Assembly (NCBI GenBank): GCA_900110395.1
Contig: FODP01000002.1
Coordinates: 62,001 to 126,000, forward strand
Direction of reading: 5' to 3'
DNA from: Rhodospirillales bacterium URHD0017
Lineage (GTDB): Bacteria > Pseudomonadota > Alphaproteobacteria > Reyranellales > Reyranellaceae
DNA length: 64,000 nucleotides
Position 1 is the first letter of the stretch; the number at the start of each line of letters is the position of its first letter. A program made the position numbers and the translations under genes. Shown in pieces: positions 8,608 through 17,124 of the stretch. A model generated the notes under the pieces. It was not told the origin of the DNA, searched no databases, and saw only the letters and a program-made list of their open reading frames with translations.

Positions 8608-9465
8608 TCAGGGTTTCGATTGCGGCCTTACGTCAGCGGGCAGTTGCTCGAGAAACTGCAAGCTGGCGCCGATGCTGGCGAGCGGATCGGCCGAAGTGTC
8701 CTGCTCGACGAAGAGATGCTTCACGCCGGCGAGAAGCGCTGTCCGGACGATCCGTCCAAAGTCCAGGACGCCTCTACCCACCTCCACCGTCGCGCCGTCC
8801 GATGCCAGGTCTTTCAAGTGCACGAGCAGGATTCGGTCCCGACCATCCTCGAGATATTGCACCGGATCCGGTCCGGCTTTGGCAACCCAATAAACATCGA
8901 GCTCGAGCTTGACGTCGTGCGGGTCGGTTTCCCTCATCAGCAGGTGAAAAGGAGTCGCACCGTCGCCGAACGGAACGAACTCGAAGTCATGGTTGTGATA
9001 GGCCAGCACCAAGCCATGGCTGCGAACGACCTGCCCGATCCTGGTCAGGGTCTGGCACACTCGTTTCCAATCGTCGGCCGTCTTCCATTCTTCGGCGCCT
9101 ACCGACGGGCAAACGACATAAGTCGCTTCAAGGATGCGGGCCTCTTCGAGGACGGCATCGAAGTCTCGCCGGAGCCTGTCGTAACTTGCATGGATTGACG
9201 GTGCTTCCAGTCCATGACGTTTCAAGGTCGCGCTCATGGCTCGAGCCGTGACGCCAGGCAATCCAGCAAGCTCGACTTCCCGATAACCCGTGTTAGCAAC
9301 GATCTTGAGCGTGCCGTCGACGTCCACGCCGAGAGCGTCTCTTACGGTGTAGAGCTGCAATCCCGGGCGCCACGATGGGCGTGGCTGGGCAAGAAGATCG
9401 CGCGGCACGGCGAGCCCCGCGAGGGCGGGCAAAAGTGATCTCCTGGTGCGACCAAGAGGTCTCAC
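8608..9465 (-). CDS. Secreted sugar phosphate isomerase/epimerase-like TIM-barrel protein
   Basis: 285 residues. The AP-endonuclease-2/xylose-isomerase-like barrel is recognisable from LQLYTVRDAL, GYREVELAGL, VCPSVG, YHNHDFEFVPF (His/Asn/His metal ligands), VKLELDVYWV and ILLVHLKDL with the terminal VEQDTS Glu. The GTG start at 9465 overlaps the stop of the upstream lipoprotein gene (GTGA), indicating translational coupling. The N-terminus RTRRSLLPALAGLAVPRDLLAQ has paired Arg and a hydrophobic stretch ending in a possible AQ cleavage site, so Tat export is likely, as for several periplasmic members. It is the last gene of the minus-strand glycan-like run; the substrate is unknown. Confidence 0.8.
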   Translation of the reverse strand: MRPLGRTRRSLLPALAGLAVPRDLLAQPRPSWRPGLQLYTVRDALGVDVDGTLKIVANTGYREVELAGLPGVTARAMSATLKRHGLEAPSIHASYDRLRRDFDAVLEEARILEATYVVCPSVGAEEWKTADDWKRVCQTLTRIGQVVRSHGLVLAYHNHDFEFVPFGDGATPFHLLMRETDPHDVKLELDVYWVAKAGPDPVQYLEDGRDRILLVHLKDLASDGATVEVGRGVLDFGRIVRTALLAGVKHLFVEQDTSADPLASIGASLQFLEQLPADVRPQSKP

Positions 9466-9689
9466 CGCATCTCCGTCATGTGCCGATCCGCCTGGCGCTG
9501 CGCATCGGACTGCTGGCTGACGGCGGATGGACCGCCGTAGTAGCGATAGATGTCGCCGTAACCGAAGTCGCCATACTCCGCATGGCGCTCGTCAATCTGG
9601 TTTGCCGGGCCGGAGGCTGTGTGCTGATCACCGCAAGCGGCAACGGACGTGAGGATGAGGGCTGCAAGCAGCCATTTCATGCTGCGCAT
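9462..9689 (-). CDS. Small lipoprotein, unknown function
   Basis: 75 residues from ATG 9689, with GGAG six to seven nt upstream. MRSMKWLLAALILTSVAACG is a lipoprotein signal with lipobox VAAC, so the mature chain is about 57 residues beginning at Cys19. The mature part is hydrophilic with a Gly/Tyr-rich centre (YGDFGYGDIYRYYGG) and a Gln-rich end. No family is recognised. It overlaps the start of the isomerase-like gene by 4 nt. A tail of the same frame extends upstream without a start or similarity. Confidence 0.6.
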   Translation of the reverse strand: MRSMKWLLAALILTSVAACGDQHTASGPANQIDERHAEYGDFGYGDIYRYYGGPSAVSQQSDAQRQADRHMTEMR

Positions 9690-9760
9690 CGATTCGCTCC
9701 TTGGAACGCGCCCTGCCCCAAGGAATAGATAGGTACACCACCGGCCATCCGCCAGCGCCA

Positions 9761-10744
9761 CTAATGGTGATCGTGGGCGCGCGAGCGTCCGCGGACATTC
9801 GCCAGATAGGTCAGGCCGAGGAAGGCCGGCAGCGGATGCACGATGACGGCCGTCGGAATATGGGCGAGATAGCTCGACATGCGTCCCTTGGCCTCGAAGC
9901 GCTCGCGGAAGGCCGAGCTGCGCAGGAAATCGGTGAAGCGAGGCGCTATGCCGCCGCCGATGAACACGCCGCCGCGGGCGCCCAGCGTCAGGGCGACGTT
10001 GCCGGCGACGCTGCCCAGAAAGGCACAGAACAGCTCGAGCGCCTCGCGGCTCACCTTGCAATCGTCGGCGAGCGCATGAGCCACGATCTCGCCGCTGTCG
10101 CGCTCCGGCACGGTCTCGTCGTCGACCCGGGCGATGGCATGATAGAGCTGCATCAGGCCCGATCCGGAGAGGACCCGCTCGACCGAGACGTGATGGAACT
10201 GCTGGCGCAGCGCCAGAATGATGGCGTCCTCGCGCCGGTTCTCGCTCGACAACGTGGCGTGGCCGCCCTCGGTGACCAGGGCGACCTCGTTATCGCCGGC
10301 GAAAGCCATGGCGGCCAATCCGAAGCCGCTTCCCGGACCCAGCACGGCCATCGTGCCACGGTCGCCGGCGCGCGGTGCGCCGAGTGTCACCAGGTGTTCG
10401 GGCCGCAAGGCGGGCAGCGCCCAGGCGAGCGCCTCGAAATCGTTGAGCACAGCCACGTCGGTCATGGCGAGGCCCTTGGAAATGCGGTCCGAATCGACGA
10501 TCCAGGCGGCATTCGTGAGGGCCACCCTTCCGTGCTCGACCGGACCTGCCGCCGCGATCAACGCGCGCTTCGGCGCGTGGCCGGCCGCCGGCCCTGACAG
10601 GAAGTGGCGCGCCGCCTCGATCGGCGAGGCATAGTCGGCGACCGCATAGGTCTCGGACACGGCAAGCTCGGCGCCCTCCAACAGCGCGAAGCGGGCGTTG
10701 GTGGCGCCGATATCGGCAATCAAGGCGGAGGCGGGTGTCGTCAT
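9761..10744 (-). CDS. glk: Glucokinase (Glk, non-ROK bacterial family)
   Basis: 327 residues, matching the usual 320-330. Catalyses ATP-dependent phosphorylation of glucose to glucose-6-phosphate in the cytosol. Features: LIADIGATNARFALL (phosphate 1 motif), AAAGPVEHGRVALTNAAW, LNDFEALAWALP (catalytic Asp of the NDFxA motif), GPGSGFGLA (phosphate 2), EGGHATL and VFIGGGIAPR (adenosine motif). It follows the CDP-sugar genes by 60 nt on the same strand and could supply glucose-6-phosphate for glucose-1-phosphate. A second, unrelated glucokinase lies at 18525. Confidence 0.92.
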   Translation of the reverse strand: MTTPASALIADIGATNARFALLEGAELAVSETYAVADYASPIEAARHFLSGPAAGHAPKRALIAAAGPVEHGRVALTNAAWIVDSDRISKGLAMTDVAVLNDFEALAWALPALRPEHLVTLGAPRAGDRGTMAVLGPGSGFGLAAMAFAGDNEVALVTEGGHATLSSENRREDAIILALRQQFHHVSVERVLSGSGLMQLYHAIARVDDETVPERDSGEIVAHALADDCKVSREALELFCAFLGSVAGNVALTLGARGGVFIGGGIAPRFTDFLRSSAFRERFEAKGRMSSYLAHIPTAVIVHPLPAFLGLTYLANVRGRSRAHDHH

Positions 10745-10804
10745 GAATCGATACCTCGTTCAGGCCCTCGATCAGTTCCAGCGAACGGCGCCGGGTGCCG
10801 CCGC

Positions 10805-11260
10805 TCATGCGGCAACGGCGGGCCAGCGGTAAGGAACGTCGGCCGCATCGGCGGGCTTGCGGTCCGATTCGGTGGGATCGTTGGGCAAGTCCGAGCAGTT
10901 GGCGATGATGGAAGCGCCCGGCGCCAGGCCCTGTATGCCGTACCACAGCAGCGGCGGAATGGTCAGCAGCGCATAGTCGGCCTCGCTCTCGCCGAGTCGG
11001 AACTCCTCGAGGTGCCCCCGGGTCGGGCTGCCGGCTCGATCGTCGTAGATGACGACGCGAATGGTGCCCGACGGCACGGCGTAGTTCAGCGTCTTGTCGC
11101 GGTGCCGGTACCAGCCCTTCACCTTGCCCTGGTTCACGCCGGAGAAGTAGACCTCCCCGAAGGCACGGAAGTGCGGGTCGTCGTTGCGAAGCATGTGCAT
11201 GGTGCGGCCGCGCTCGTCGATGAACTGGCGCAGCGGATGACGCACCACCCCGTCAATCAC
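10805..11260 (-). CDS. dTDP-4-dehydrorhamnose 3,5-epimerase-like cupin (RfbC family)
   Basis: 151 residues from a GTG at 11260 overlapping the stop of the upstream dehydratase gene (GTGATTGA), a strong sign of coupling. The protein has the RmlC-type jelly-roll pattern: HPLRQFIDERGRTMHML at the start, FGEVYFSGVNQGKVKGWYRH (the catalytic His lies in this type of G.v.GwH.H segment), and VVIYDDR followed by PPLLWYGIQGLAPGASIIANCSD. It is shorter than true RfbC (about 180). Within this operon it probably epimerises CDP-4-keto-6-deoxyglucose, but the reaction is inferred from context. Confidence 0.78.
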   Translation of the reverse strand: MIDGVVRHPLRQFIDERGRTMHMLRNDDPHFRAFGEVYFSGVNQGKVKGWYRHRDKTLNYAVPSGTIRVVIYDDRAGSPTRGHLEEFRLGESEADYALLTIPPLLWYGIQGLAPGASIIANCSDLPNDPTESDRKPADAADVPYRWPAVAA

Positions 11261-12332
11261 GGCCTGCCGCCTTCCAGTCCTTGCCGTACTTCTCGATCTG
11301 CGCATCGGTGAGCGCCGGGATGTCGGCGCCTTCCTGGTAACGGCGATACCACGTCACCGTCTCGCCGATCGAATCCGGGTAGTTCCAGGTCGGGCTCCAT
11401 TTCAGATAGTGGTTGGCGCGGTCGCAATTGAGCTGCAGCCAATGGTCCTCGTGCGGCGCGTTGGGATCACGCTCGATCTTGACCTGGCCGCTGCCCCACA
11501 GACGGATGACGTCCTGCACGACCTCACCGACATTCTTGTTGGCGCTGTTGTTGGGCCCGAAATTCCAGCTCTCGCAGAAATCAGCGCCCTTCGGCTCGCC
11601 GAGCTGCCGGCCGAGATGCAGGTAGCCGCCCAGCGGCTCCAGCACGTGCTGCCACGGCCGGGTCGATTCGGGATGATGGATCTCGATCGTCTCCTTCTTG
11701 CGCAGCGCGCGGACACAATCGGGGATGAGCCGATCCTTGGCCCAGTCGCCGCCGCCGATCACGTTGCCGGCGCGGGTCGAGGCCGCGTTGACGCGCTTGG
11801 CCTTCGACAGGAACGATGTCCAGTAGGCGGCGAACACCAGCTCGGCGCAGCCCTTGGAAGCGCTGTAGGGATCGCGGCCGCCCAGCGTGTCGGTCTCGCG
11901 GTAGCCCCACTCCCAGTCGACGTTGCGATAGCACTTGTCGGAGGTGATGTAGACCAGCGTGCGCACGCTCTCGGCCTTGCCGACGGCCTCGCAGACATTG
12001 ACGCCGCCCATCACGTTGGTCTCGAAGGTGGCGTGCGGATCGCGGTAGGCCTCGCGCACCAGCGCCTGCGCCGCGAGATGGAAGACGATGTCGGGCTTGG
12101 CTTCGGTCATGGCGCGCGTCAGGTGATCGCGGTCGCGCACGTCACCTACGATATGGCGGAGCTTCTTGGGTAATCCAAGCAGCTCGAAGTGGCTCTCGTC
12201 GTAGAGCGGCGGCAGGGCATAGCCCGTCACGTTGGCGCCGAGCTTGAGCAGCCAGGCCGACAGCCACGAGCCCTTGAAGCCGGTGTGGCCGGTGACGAAG
12301 ACGTTCTTGCCTTGGTAGAAATTTCCAAACAT
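11253..12332 (-). CDS. rfbG: CDP-glucose 4,6-dehydratase
   Basis: 359 residues, the usual length. This NAD-dependent extended SDR converts CDP-glucose to CDP-4-keto-6-deoxyglucose. N-terminal GHTGFKGSWLSAWLL is the Rossmann GxxGxxG region in its RfbG form; FHLAAQALVREAYRDP, YITSDKCYRNVDW and DPYSASKGCAELV (the YxxxK pair) are diagnostic. The order rfbF-rfbG with a 33-nt gap and overlap into the epimerase gene makes a CDP-hexose cassette. No dehydrase for a 3,6-dideoxyhexose (DdhC type) is seen, so the final sugar is not clear. Confidence 0.92.
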   Translation of the reverse strand: MFGNFYQGKNVFVTGHTGFKGSWLSAWLLKLGANVTGYALPPLYDESHFELLGLPKKLRHIVGDVRDRDHLTRAMTEAKPDIVFHLAAQALVREAYRDPHATFETNVMGGVNVCEAVGKAESVRTLVYITSDKCYRNVDWEWGYRETDTLGGRDPYSASKGCAELVFAAYWTSFLSKAKRVNAASTRAGNVIGGGDWAKDRLIPDCVRALRKKETIEIHHPESTRPWQHVLEPLGGYLHLGRQLGEPKGADFCESWNFGPNNSANKNVGEVVQDVIRLWGSGQVKIERDPNAPHEDHWLQLNCDRANHYLKWSPTWNYPDSIGETVTWYRRYQEGADIPALTDAQIEKYGKDWKAAGRD

Positions 12333-12365
12333 GTCGAAAAGCCTCGGAGCAGAGCGTTCAGGGTT

Positions 12366-13169
12366 TCAGGCGGTGGCCGGAGCCGGCGCTTTGAGCTTGT
12401 TGTCGAAGCGCCACGGCGCCTGGTTGTCGTCCCACATCTTGTTGAGGTCTTGCACGTCCTTCTTCATGTCCATGCATTTCCAGAAGCCCTCATGTCGATA
12501 GGCCATGAGCTGGCCGTCCTTGGCCGCCTTCTCGAGCGGTTCGCGCTCGAGGATCGTCTCGCTCGAGCTGATGTACTTGAGGAAGTCCGGCTCCATGACG
12601 AAGAAGCCGGCATTCACCCAGCCTTCGCTGTCGATCGGCTTCTCGCGGAACGCTTTGACCGTGTTGTTCTTGGCGGTCTCGACGACGCCGAACCGCGCCG
12701 ACGGCCGCGCCAGCGTCATGGTGACGAGCTTGCCGTGGCCGCGATGGAACTCGAGCAGCTTGTTGATGTCGATGTTGCTGACCCCGTCGCCGTAGGTGCA
12801 CATGAAGGTCTCGTACTTGAGCAACGGCGCCAGCCGCCGCAACCGGCCCCCCGTCATGGTGTTGAGCCCGGTGTTCATCAGGGTGACCTTCCAGTCGAGG
12901 ATCGGGCGATTGATCGTCGACTTCTCCCCGTTGGCCATGTCGATCGTGAAGTCGGAGTGCAGCGTATAGTAGTTGAGGAAGAACGACTTCACGCGGTCGG
13001 CCTTGTAGCCCAGCGCCAGCACGAAATCCTTGTAATCGTAGTGGGCGTAGATGCCCATGATGTGCATCAGCATGGGGATGCCGCCGATCGGCACCATCGG
13101 CTTGGGGATGTCGTCGGTGTACTCCGAGAGACGGGTGCCGAAGCCGCCGGCCAGGATCACAGTTTTCAT
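12366..13169 (-). CDS. rfbF: Glucose-1-phosphate cytidylyltransferase
   Basis: 267 residues, slightly longer than the usual 255-260. Makes CDP-glucose from CTP and glucose-1-phosphate. MKTVILAGGFGTRLSEYTDD is the nucleotidyltransferase signature G-G-x-G-T-R-L, followed by IPKPMVPIGGIPMLMHIM with the sugar-phosphate-binding Lys, then TYGDGVSNIDI and GWVNAGFFVMEP. An AAGGGGG element precedes the start. The gene follows the MFS gene by 21 nt and directly precedes rfbG. Confidence 0.93.
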   Translation of the reverse strand: MKTVILAGGFGTRLSEYTDDIPKPMVPIGGIPMLMHIMGIYAHYDYKDFVLALGYKADRVKSFFLNYYTLHSDFTIDMANGEKSTINRPILDWKVTLMNTGLNTMTGGRLRRLAPLLKYETFMCTYGDGVSNIDINKLLEFHRGHGKLVTMTLARPSARFGVVETAKNNTVKAFREKPIDSEGWVNAGFFVMEPDFLKYISSSETILEREPLEKAAKDGQLMAYRHEGFWKCMDMKKDVQDLNKMWDDNQAPWRFDNKLKAPAPATA

Positions 13170-13190
13170 GTCATGCCCCCTTCAGTCAGG

Positions 13191-14462
13191 TCAGTTCGAT
13201 CGCTTCTGGAAGCTGAAGACGAGCCAGCTCATGGTCATGAGCGCAAGGGCCACGTAGATCGGCGCCCCCGCGCTCAACCCTTCCAGCCAGCCGCCGAGAA
13301 ACGAAACGCTGCCGAACGACAGCGAATTAATGGCCGCGGTGATACCCATCACCTCGCCCTTGGTATCTTCGGTCGCGGTGTCGGTGAACAGGATGATCAG
13401 CGCGCCGTAGCTCACGGCCACGGCCACCGAGATGGGCAGGATCAGGATCCACTGCATCAGCATCGACGGTGCGAAGGCGCTTATCGCGATCAGGATGGAC
13501 GCGCCGATCAGGCTGCCGCTGGTGATCGCGCGGGTCGAGCAATATTTGGTGAGCAACGGCATGGCGACGGCGAAGCTCACGCAGAAGCCAATGCCCATGA
13601 CCGACATGAAATAGCTCGCGTCCTTGCCGCTGACTCCGTAGCGATCGAGCAGGAAAACCGGAATGAAATAGAAGTAGGCGCCCCACGCCAGCTCCTGCAG
13701 CAGGAACACCCAGGAGACGTCGCGCAATGGGCCGGGCTTGGCGAAAGCCGAGCCGAAGCTCTTGAAGCCGCTGATCAGGGACAGCGGCGAGGATGCCAGA
13801 AGCTGGCGGCGGTCATGGAACAGCAAGGCCAGCATCACGACGTTCACGGCTGCCACCGCGGCCGTAGCATAAAGCGGCGTCAGCAGATTGAACCACGGCA
13901 GGATGGCGGTGTCCGACAGGAAGCCGCTCAGCGCCGGTCCCAGCACGAAGCCCAGCGAGGAGCAGAGCAGACCCATGCTCAGCCAGAAGTCCTTGCGCTC
14001 GGGCCGGCAGACATCGACCACGGCGGCCAGCGACACGGCCTGGCTCGCCGCCGTCAGGCCGCCGATCATCCGTCCCGCCATCAGGAGCGCAATCGAGCCC
14101 CAGGCGAAGGCTGCGGAGATCACCACGTAGCTCGCGGCGATGCCGGTGGCGCAGACCAGCAGGATGGCCTTGCGGCCCAGCCGGTCCGACAGCTGGCCCA
14201 GGATCGGCGCGCCGAAGAAGGTCATGATCGGGTAGAGACCCGTGGCGATGCCGTAGACCAGATGCCGCTGGGTCGGCGACAAGCCCTTCGAGATGCCGGC
14301 GTCCGAGCCGTCGGCCAGCGCCGACGCCAGCAGCGGCGTCAGCATGGCAAAGCCGATGGCGTCGACCAGGATGAGCAGCAGCAGCGGCGCCGCCGCTGCC
14401 AGGGTGGAACCCGCCGTCGGCCCGGCCGATGCGGCGGCCTTCAGGTCAGTACTTCTTGCCAC
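13191..14462 (-). CDS. MFS transporter (TetA/DHA1-like exporter)
   Basis: 423 residues with about 12 hydrophobic segments. The MFS motif A appears as GQLSDRLGRKAILL after the second helix, and PTQRHLVYGIATGLYPI resembles the TetA-like drug/H+ antiporter group. The GTG start at 14462 overlaps the 3' end of the glycosyltransferase gene by 17 nt. Being embedded between a glycosyltransferase and rfbF, it may export a glycosylated small product or sugar rather than confer drug resistance; this is inference. Confidence 0.82.
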   Translation of the reverse strand: MARSTDLKAAASAGPTAGSTLAAAAPLLLLILVDAIGFAMLTPLLASALADGSDAGISKGLSPTQRHLVYGIATGLYPIMTFFGAPILGQLSDRLGRKAILLVCATGIAASYVVISAAFAWGSIALLMAGRMIGGLTAASQAVSLAAVVDVCRPERKDFWLSMGLLCSSLGFVLGPALSGFLSDTAILPWFNLLTPLYATAAVAAVNVVMLALLFHDRRQLLASSPLSLISGFKSFGSAFAKPGPLRDVSWVFLLQELAWGAYFYFIPVFLLDRYGVSGKDASYFMSVMGIGFCVSFAVAMPLLTKYCSTRAITSGSLIGASILIAISAFAPSMLMQWILILPISVAVAVSYGALIILFTDTATEDTKGEVMGITAAINSLSFGSVSFLGGWLEGLSAGAPIYVALALMTMSWLVFSFQKRSN

Positions 14463-15423
14463 CGCGACCCTGCCAGTCGCTCAGCTTCTCGGGTTCGACC
14501 GACTTCACCGTCGTCTCGTAGACGCCTTCCTTGTACTTGAGATTGCAGACGACGGTGTCGCCGTCGGTCGTGTAGATCGGCGCCGACTTCTTGTCCTTGA
14601 AGTCGTCGGACGAGCGATGGATGACACCGAGCGGCTGGTGCGGCAGGAAGGGCTCGACGAACCGCTTCGTCGCCTTGTCGAAGAGCGGCAGGCTCTGGTG
14701 GCACAGCCAGTTGCAGGTGGCTGGCAGGAACTGGATGTTCTTCTTGTCGGGCTGGGCGAAGTGGAAGAGCTCGGGGTGCTCGAAGACGGCGAGGTTGAGT
14801 GCCGCTTGCTCGATGCAATGGTGATGGCTCTTGGCCAGCGACACGCGAATGTTCTCGGCCCACATCCCCCAGATCGGCGACTCCTTGGGCATGGCGAGCA
14901 CGCCCGCGTTCAGGATGGGATAGTAGCTGTACTTCTTGACGTATTCCTGGCCCCAGGTGCCGCCGTAGAGCTCGACGACGAAGTCGTGGAATTCGGTGCT
15001 CGACGTGTAATTGTTCGTATAGGCGCGATGGATCTCCGGCGTGATGGCAAGAGCCGCACCGCTCTCGGCCGACTTCAGGTACGTCTCCACCGCCGACCAG
15101 TCCTGTACCCAGGCATCGGCATCGAGATGCATGTAGATGTCGTAGCCAGGGAAATATTTTGGCAGCAGCGGCTTGGCCAGGATCGCCCTGAAGGGATCGC
15201 GCATGCCACTCTTCTCGGTGAGCCCGTATTCCCATTTCGGCTTGACGATGTTGTTGACGTAGCCGTCGAGCCAGGCGAGCTGCTCGTCGGTCAAGCCGAG
15301 GTCATACAGGGAAATATCGATATCCTTGCTCTGCGGGTTGTCGCGGACCGACAGCACCATGCCTTGCAGGAAGTGGAAATACTCGGCGGATGATGCGCTC
15401 GCGATGGTGATTCTATTGCTCAA
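14446..15423 (-). CDS. Glycosyltransferase, GT8-like (GT-A fold)
   Basis: 325 residues. The chain opens RITIASASSAEYFHFLQGMVLSV, as in family 8 type enzymes, and has YMHLDADAW near residue 95, a DxD metal/nucleotide-sugar site, followed by the YYPILNAGVLAMPKESP acceptor-side segment and CIEQAALNLAVF. No signal peptide or membrane helix. The start is TTG 15423 with AAGAGG seven nt upstream. It is the first gene of the compact minus-strand CDP-sugar run, so it plausibly transfers the CDP-linked sugar, though GT8 enzymes often use UDP-sugars. Confidence 0.72.
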   Translation of the reverse strand: MSNRITIASASSAEYFHFLQGMVLSVRDNPQSKDIDISLYDLGLTDEQLAWLDGYVNNIVKPKWEYGLTEKSGMRDPFRAILAKPLLPKYFPGYDIYMHLDADAWVQDWSAVETYLKSAESGAALAITPEIHRAYTNNYTSSTEFHDFVVELYGGTWGQEYVKKYSYYPILNAGVLAMPKESPIWGMWAENIRVSLAKSHHHCIEQAALNLAVFEHPELFHFAQPDKKNIQFLPATCNWLCHQSLPLFDKATKRFVEPFLPHQPLGVIHRSSDDFKDKKSAPIYTTDGDTVVCNLKYKEGVYETTVKSVEPEKLSDWQGRGGKKY

Positions 15424-15783
15424 GGGAAACCTCTTCGACGCTGGAGCGATTGGGGATCGCGCAAGTGGCCGCCTTGCCTTGCAGCCGGAGCGGCCACATC
15501 AAAATCAATGAACTCGGTAGAGCAGCTCGTTATGCGTGACCGTGCACCCGGGCGCGTGAATCCTCACGGCATGAAGTTATTCTTTGCGGCGAAAAAAAGG
15601 TAGTGTAAAAAAGCGTACGGCCCGTTGCTGGGTGAGAGCCGCAAGAGAGGCCGTGCTTGAAGTAAGCGGGGGGATTCGATGATCGACCAGGATCGTCACG
15701 AGCGATGCGTAGTTTCAGCGCCTGCTCCTCGCAGCCGCTTCTAGCGTCATCGGCTACCAACTGGGCCCAGCAGGACGCGCACG
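15424..15783. other. 360-nt divergent intergenic region
   Basis: No convincing gene. It separates the leftward glycosyltransferase operon from the rightward porin gene and should hold both promoters. An AT-rich patch at about 15576-15622, unusual for this DNA, is the best promoter candidate. On the minus strand it contains TTTACA followed 19 nt later by AAGAAT. A 21-codon open frame starting at 15679 has a GGGGGG upstream but no visible similarity. Confidence 0.5.
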
Positions 15784-17114
15784 ATGCGCACGCTGCTGAC
15801 ATCGCTCCTCTCGCGACTGCGCGCGGTGCTTGGACTGGCGTTCGCCTTGCTGTTGGCCGGCGTTGGTGCCGTCAGCGCCGAGACGGCACGCCGGCCTGCC
15901 GAGCCTCGGGTGTTCGGCGACATGGAGTGGCGCAGCATGCTCTTCGACAAGGGCGTGGACCTCCAGCTCGTCTACGTCAGTGAGTCTGCCTACAATCTCG
16001 GCGGCGGCACCAAGCAGCTCGTCGACTACACCGACCAGGTCGCGGTCGGAACCACCTTCGATCTCGAGCGCATCGTCGGCCTGAAAGATGCGGTGATCCA
16101 GGTCACCTATACCTCGCGCGCCGGCCGCAACCTGGTCGATGATGCCAATCTCGGCACGTTCCAGCTCGTCCAGGAGGTCTGGGGACGCGGACAGGTGGTC
16201 CGCCTCACCCAGATGTGGTTCCAGCAGAAATATTTCGACGACCTGATCAACTGAAGTTCGGCCGCGTCTCGATGGGCGGCGACTTCGCCACCTTTCCCTG
16301 CGACTTCCAGAACCTGACCTTCTGCGGCTCGCAGCCCGGCAACATCGCCGGCGGCTACATCTTCAACTGGCCGATCAGCCAGTGGGGCAGCCGCGTCAAG
16401 GTGAACCTCGAAGGTTTCGGCCACTACCAGATCGGCGTCTACGACCAGAACCAGCAGTATCTGGGCTACGAGAACAAGCTCTGGCCGGTCTGGTACCAGG
16501 GCTCGACCGGCGTGCTGGTACCGGTGGAGATCGCCTGGAATCCCAAGTTCGCCGGCGGCCGGCTCGAAGGCAGCTACAAGTTCGGCGGCTGGTATTCGTC
16601 CGGCCAACAGCCCGATACGATCTACGACTACAACGGCAATCTCATCGCCTTCAGCGGGCTTCAGGCAGCGACGCGCACGGGCATGTACGGCGCCTACGTG
16701 ACCTTCCAGCAGCAGATCACGCGCACCGACGACAAAAATCCTAACCGCGGCCTGCGTCTGTTCTTCAACGCCGCCTTCGCCGACACGGTGACCGCGACCA
16801 CCGACCGGCAGATCGCCGCGGGCTTCTGGTACACCGGCCCGTTCGACGCGCGGCCCAACGACGCCGTCGCCTTCGCGTTCGGCACGACCCATCAGAACCA
16901 GCGCATCACGCAGGTCGCGATGCTGCAGAATGCGCTCGGACTCGGGCCGGTGGCGGTCAAGGATTCCGAGTACGTCTTCGAGTTGGACTACACTTTCGTG
17001 CCCGTCCCCGGGTTCCAGATCCGCCCGAACCTGCAGTACATTTACAGTCCGGGTGGAAGCGTCATCAACAAGGACGTCTGGGTCTTAGGCCTGAAGACGG
17101 TCATCAGCTTCTGA
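15784..17114 (+). pseudogene. OprB-like carbohydrate porin, frameshifted
   Basis: An outer-membrane beta-barrel of the OprB (carbohydrate-selective porin) family, about 443 residues if restored. The first 155 codons give a signal peptide (LAFALLLAGVGAVSA) and barrel strands ending MWFQQKYFDDLIN, then TGA at 16252. The family continues with LKFGRVSMGGDFATFPCDFQNLTFCGS, which is found in the +1-shifted frame from 16251. Restoring one C after the AAC at 16249-16251 gives AAC CTG AAG and heals the gene exactly. The remainder is intact to GLKTVISF, ending in the aromatic residue typical of outer-membrane proteins. It may be a recent inactivation or a sequencing error; the downstream sugar-porter gene is intact. 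Confidence 0.85.
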
Positions 17115-17124
17115 GGTCACGCCC

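Noticed and set aside
13191..14462. MFS gene as a tetracycline resistance gene
   Set aside because: Only the general TetA/DHA1 fold is seen; the operon context and lack of a TetR regulator do not support a resistance call.
12189..14540. 783-codon open frame on the plus strand
   Set aside because: It is antisense to rfbG, rfbF and the MFS gene. Its composition (His/Arg/Gln-rich) is that of a GC-bias shadow and it has no recognised domain.
16252..16254. TGA in the porin gene as a second selenocysteine codon
   Set aside because: The following sequence is not continued in the same frame; a single missing C explains the stop and restores the protein in the +1 frame.
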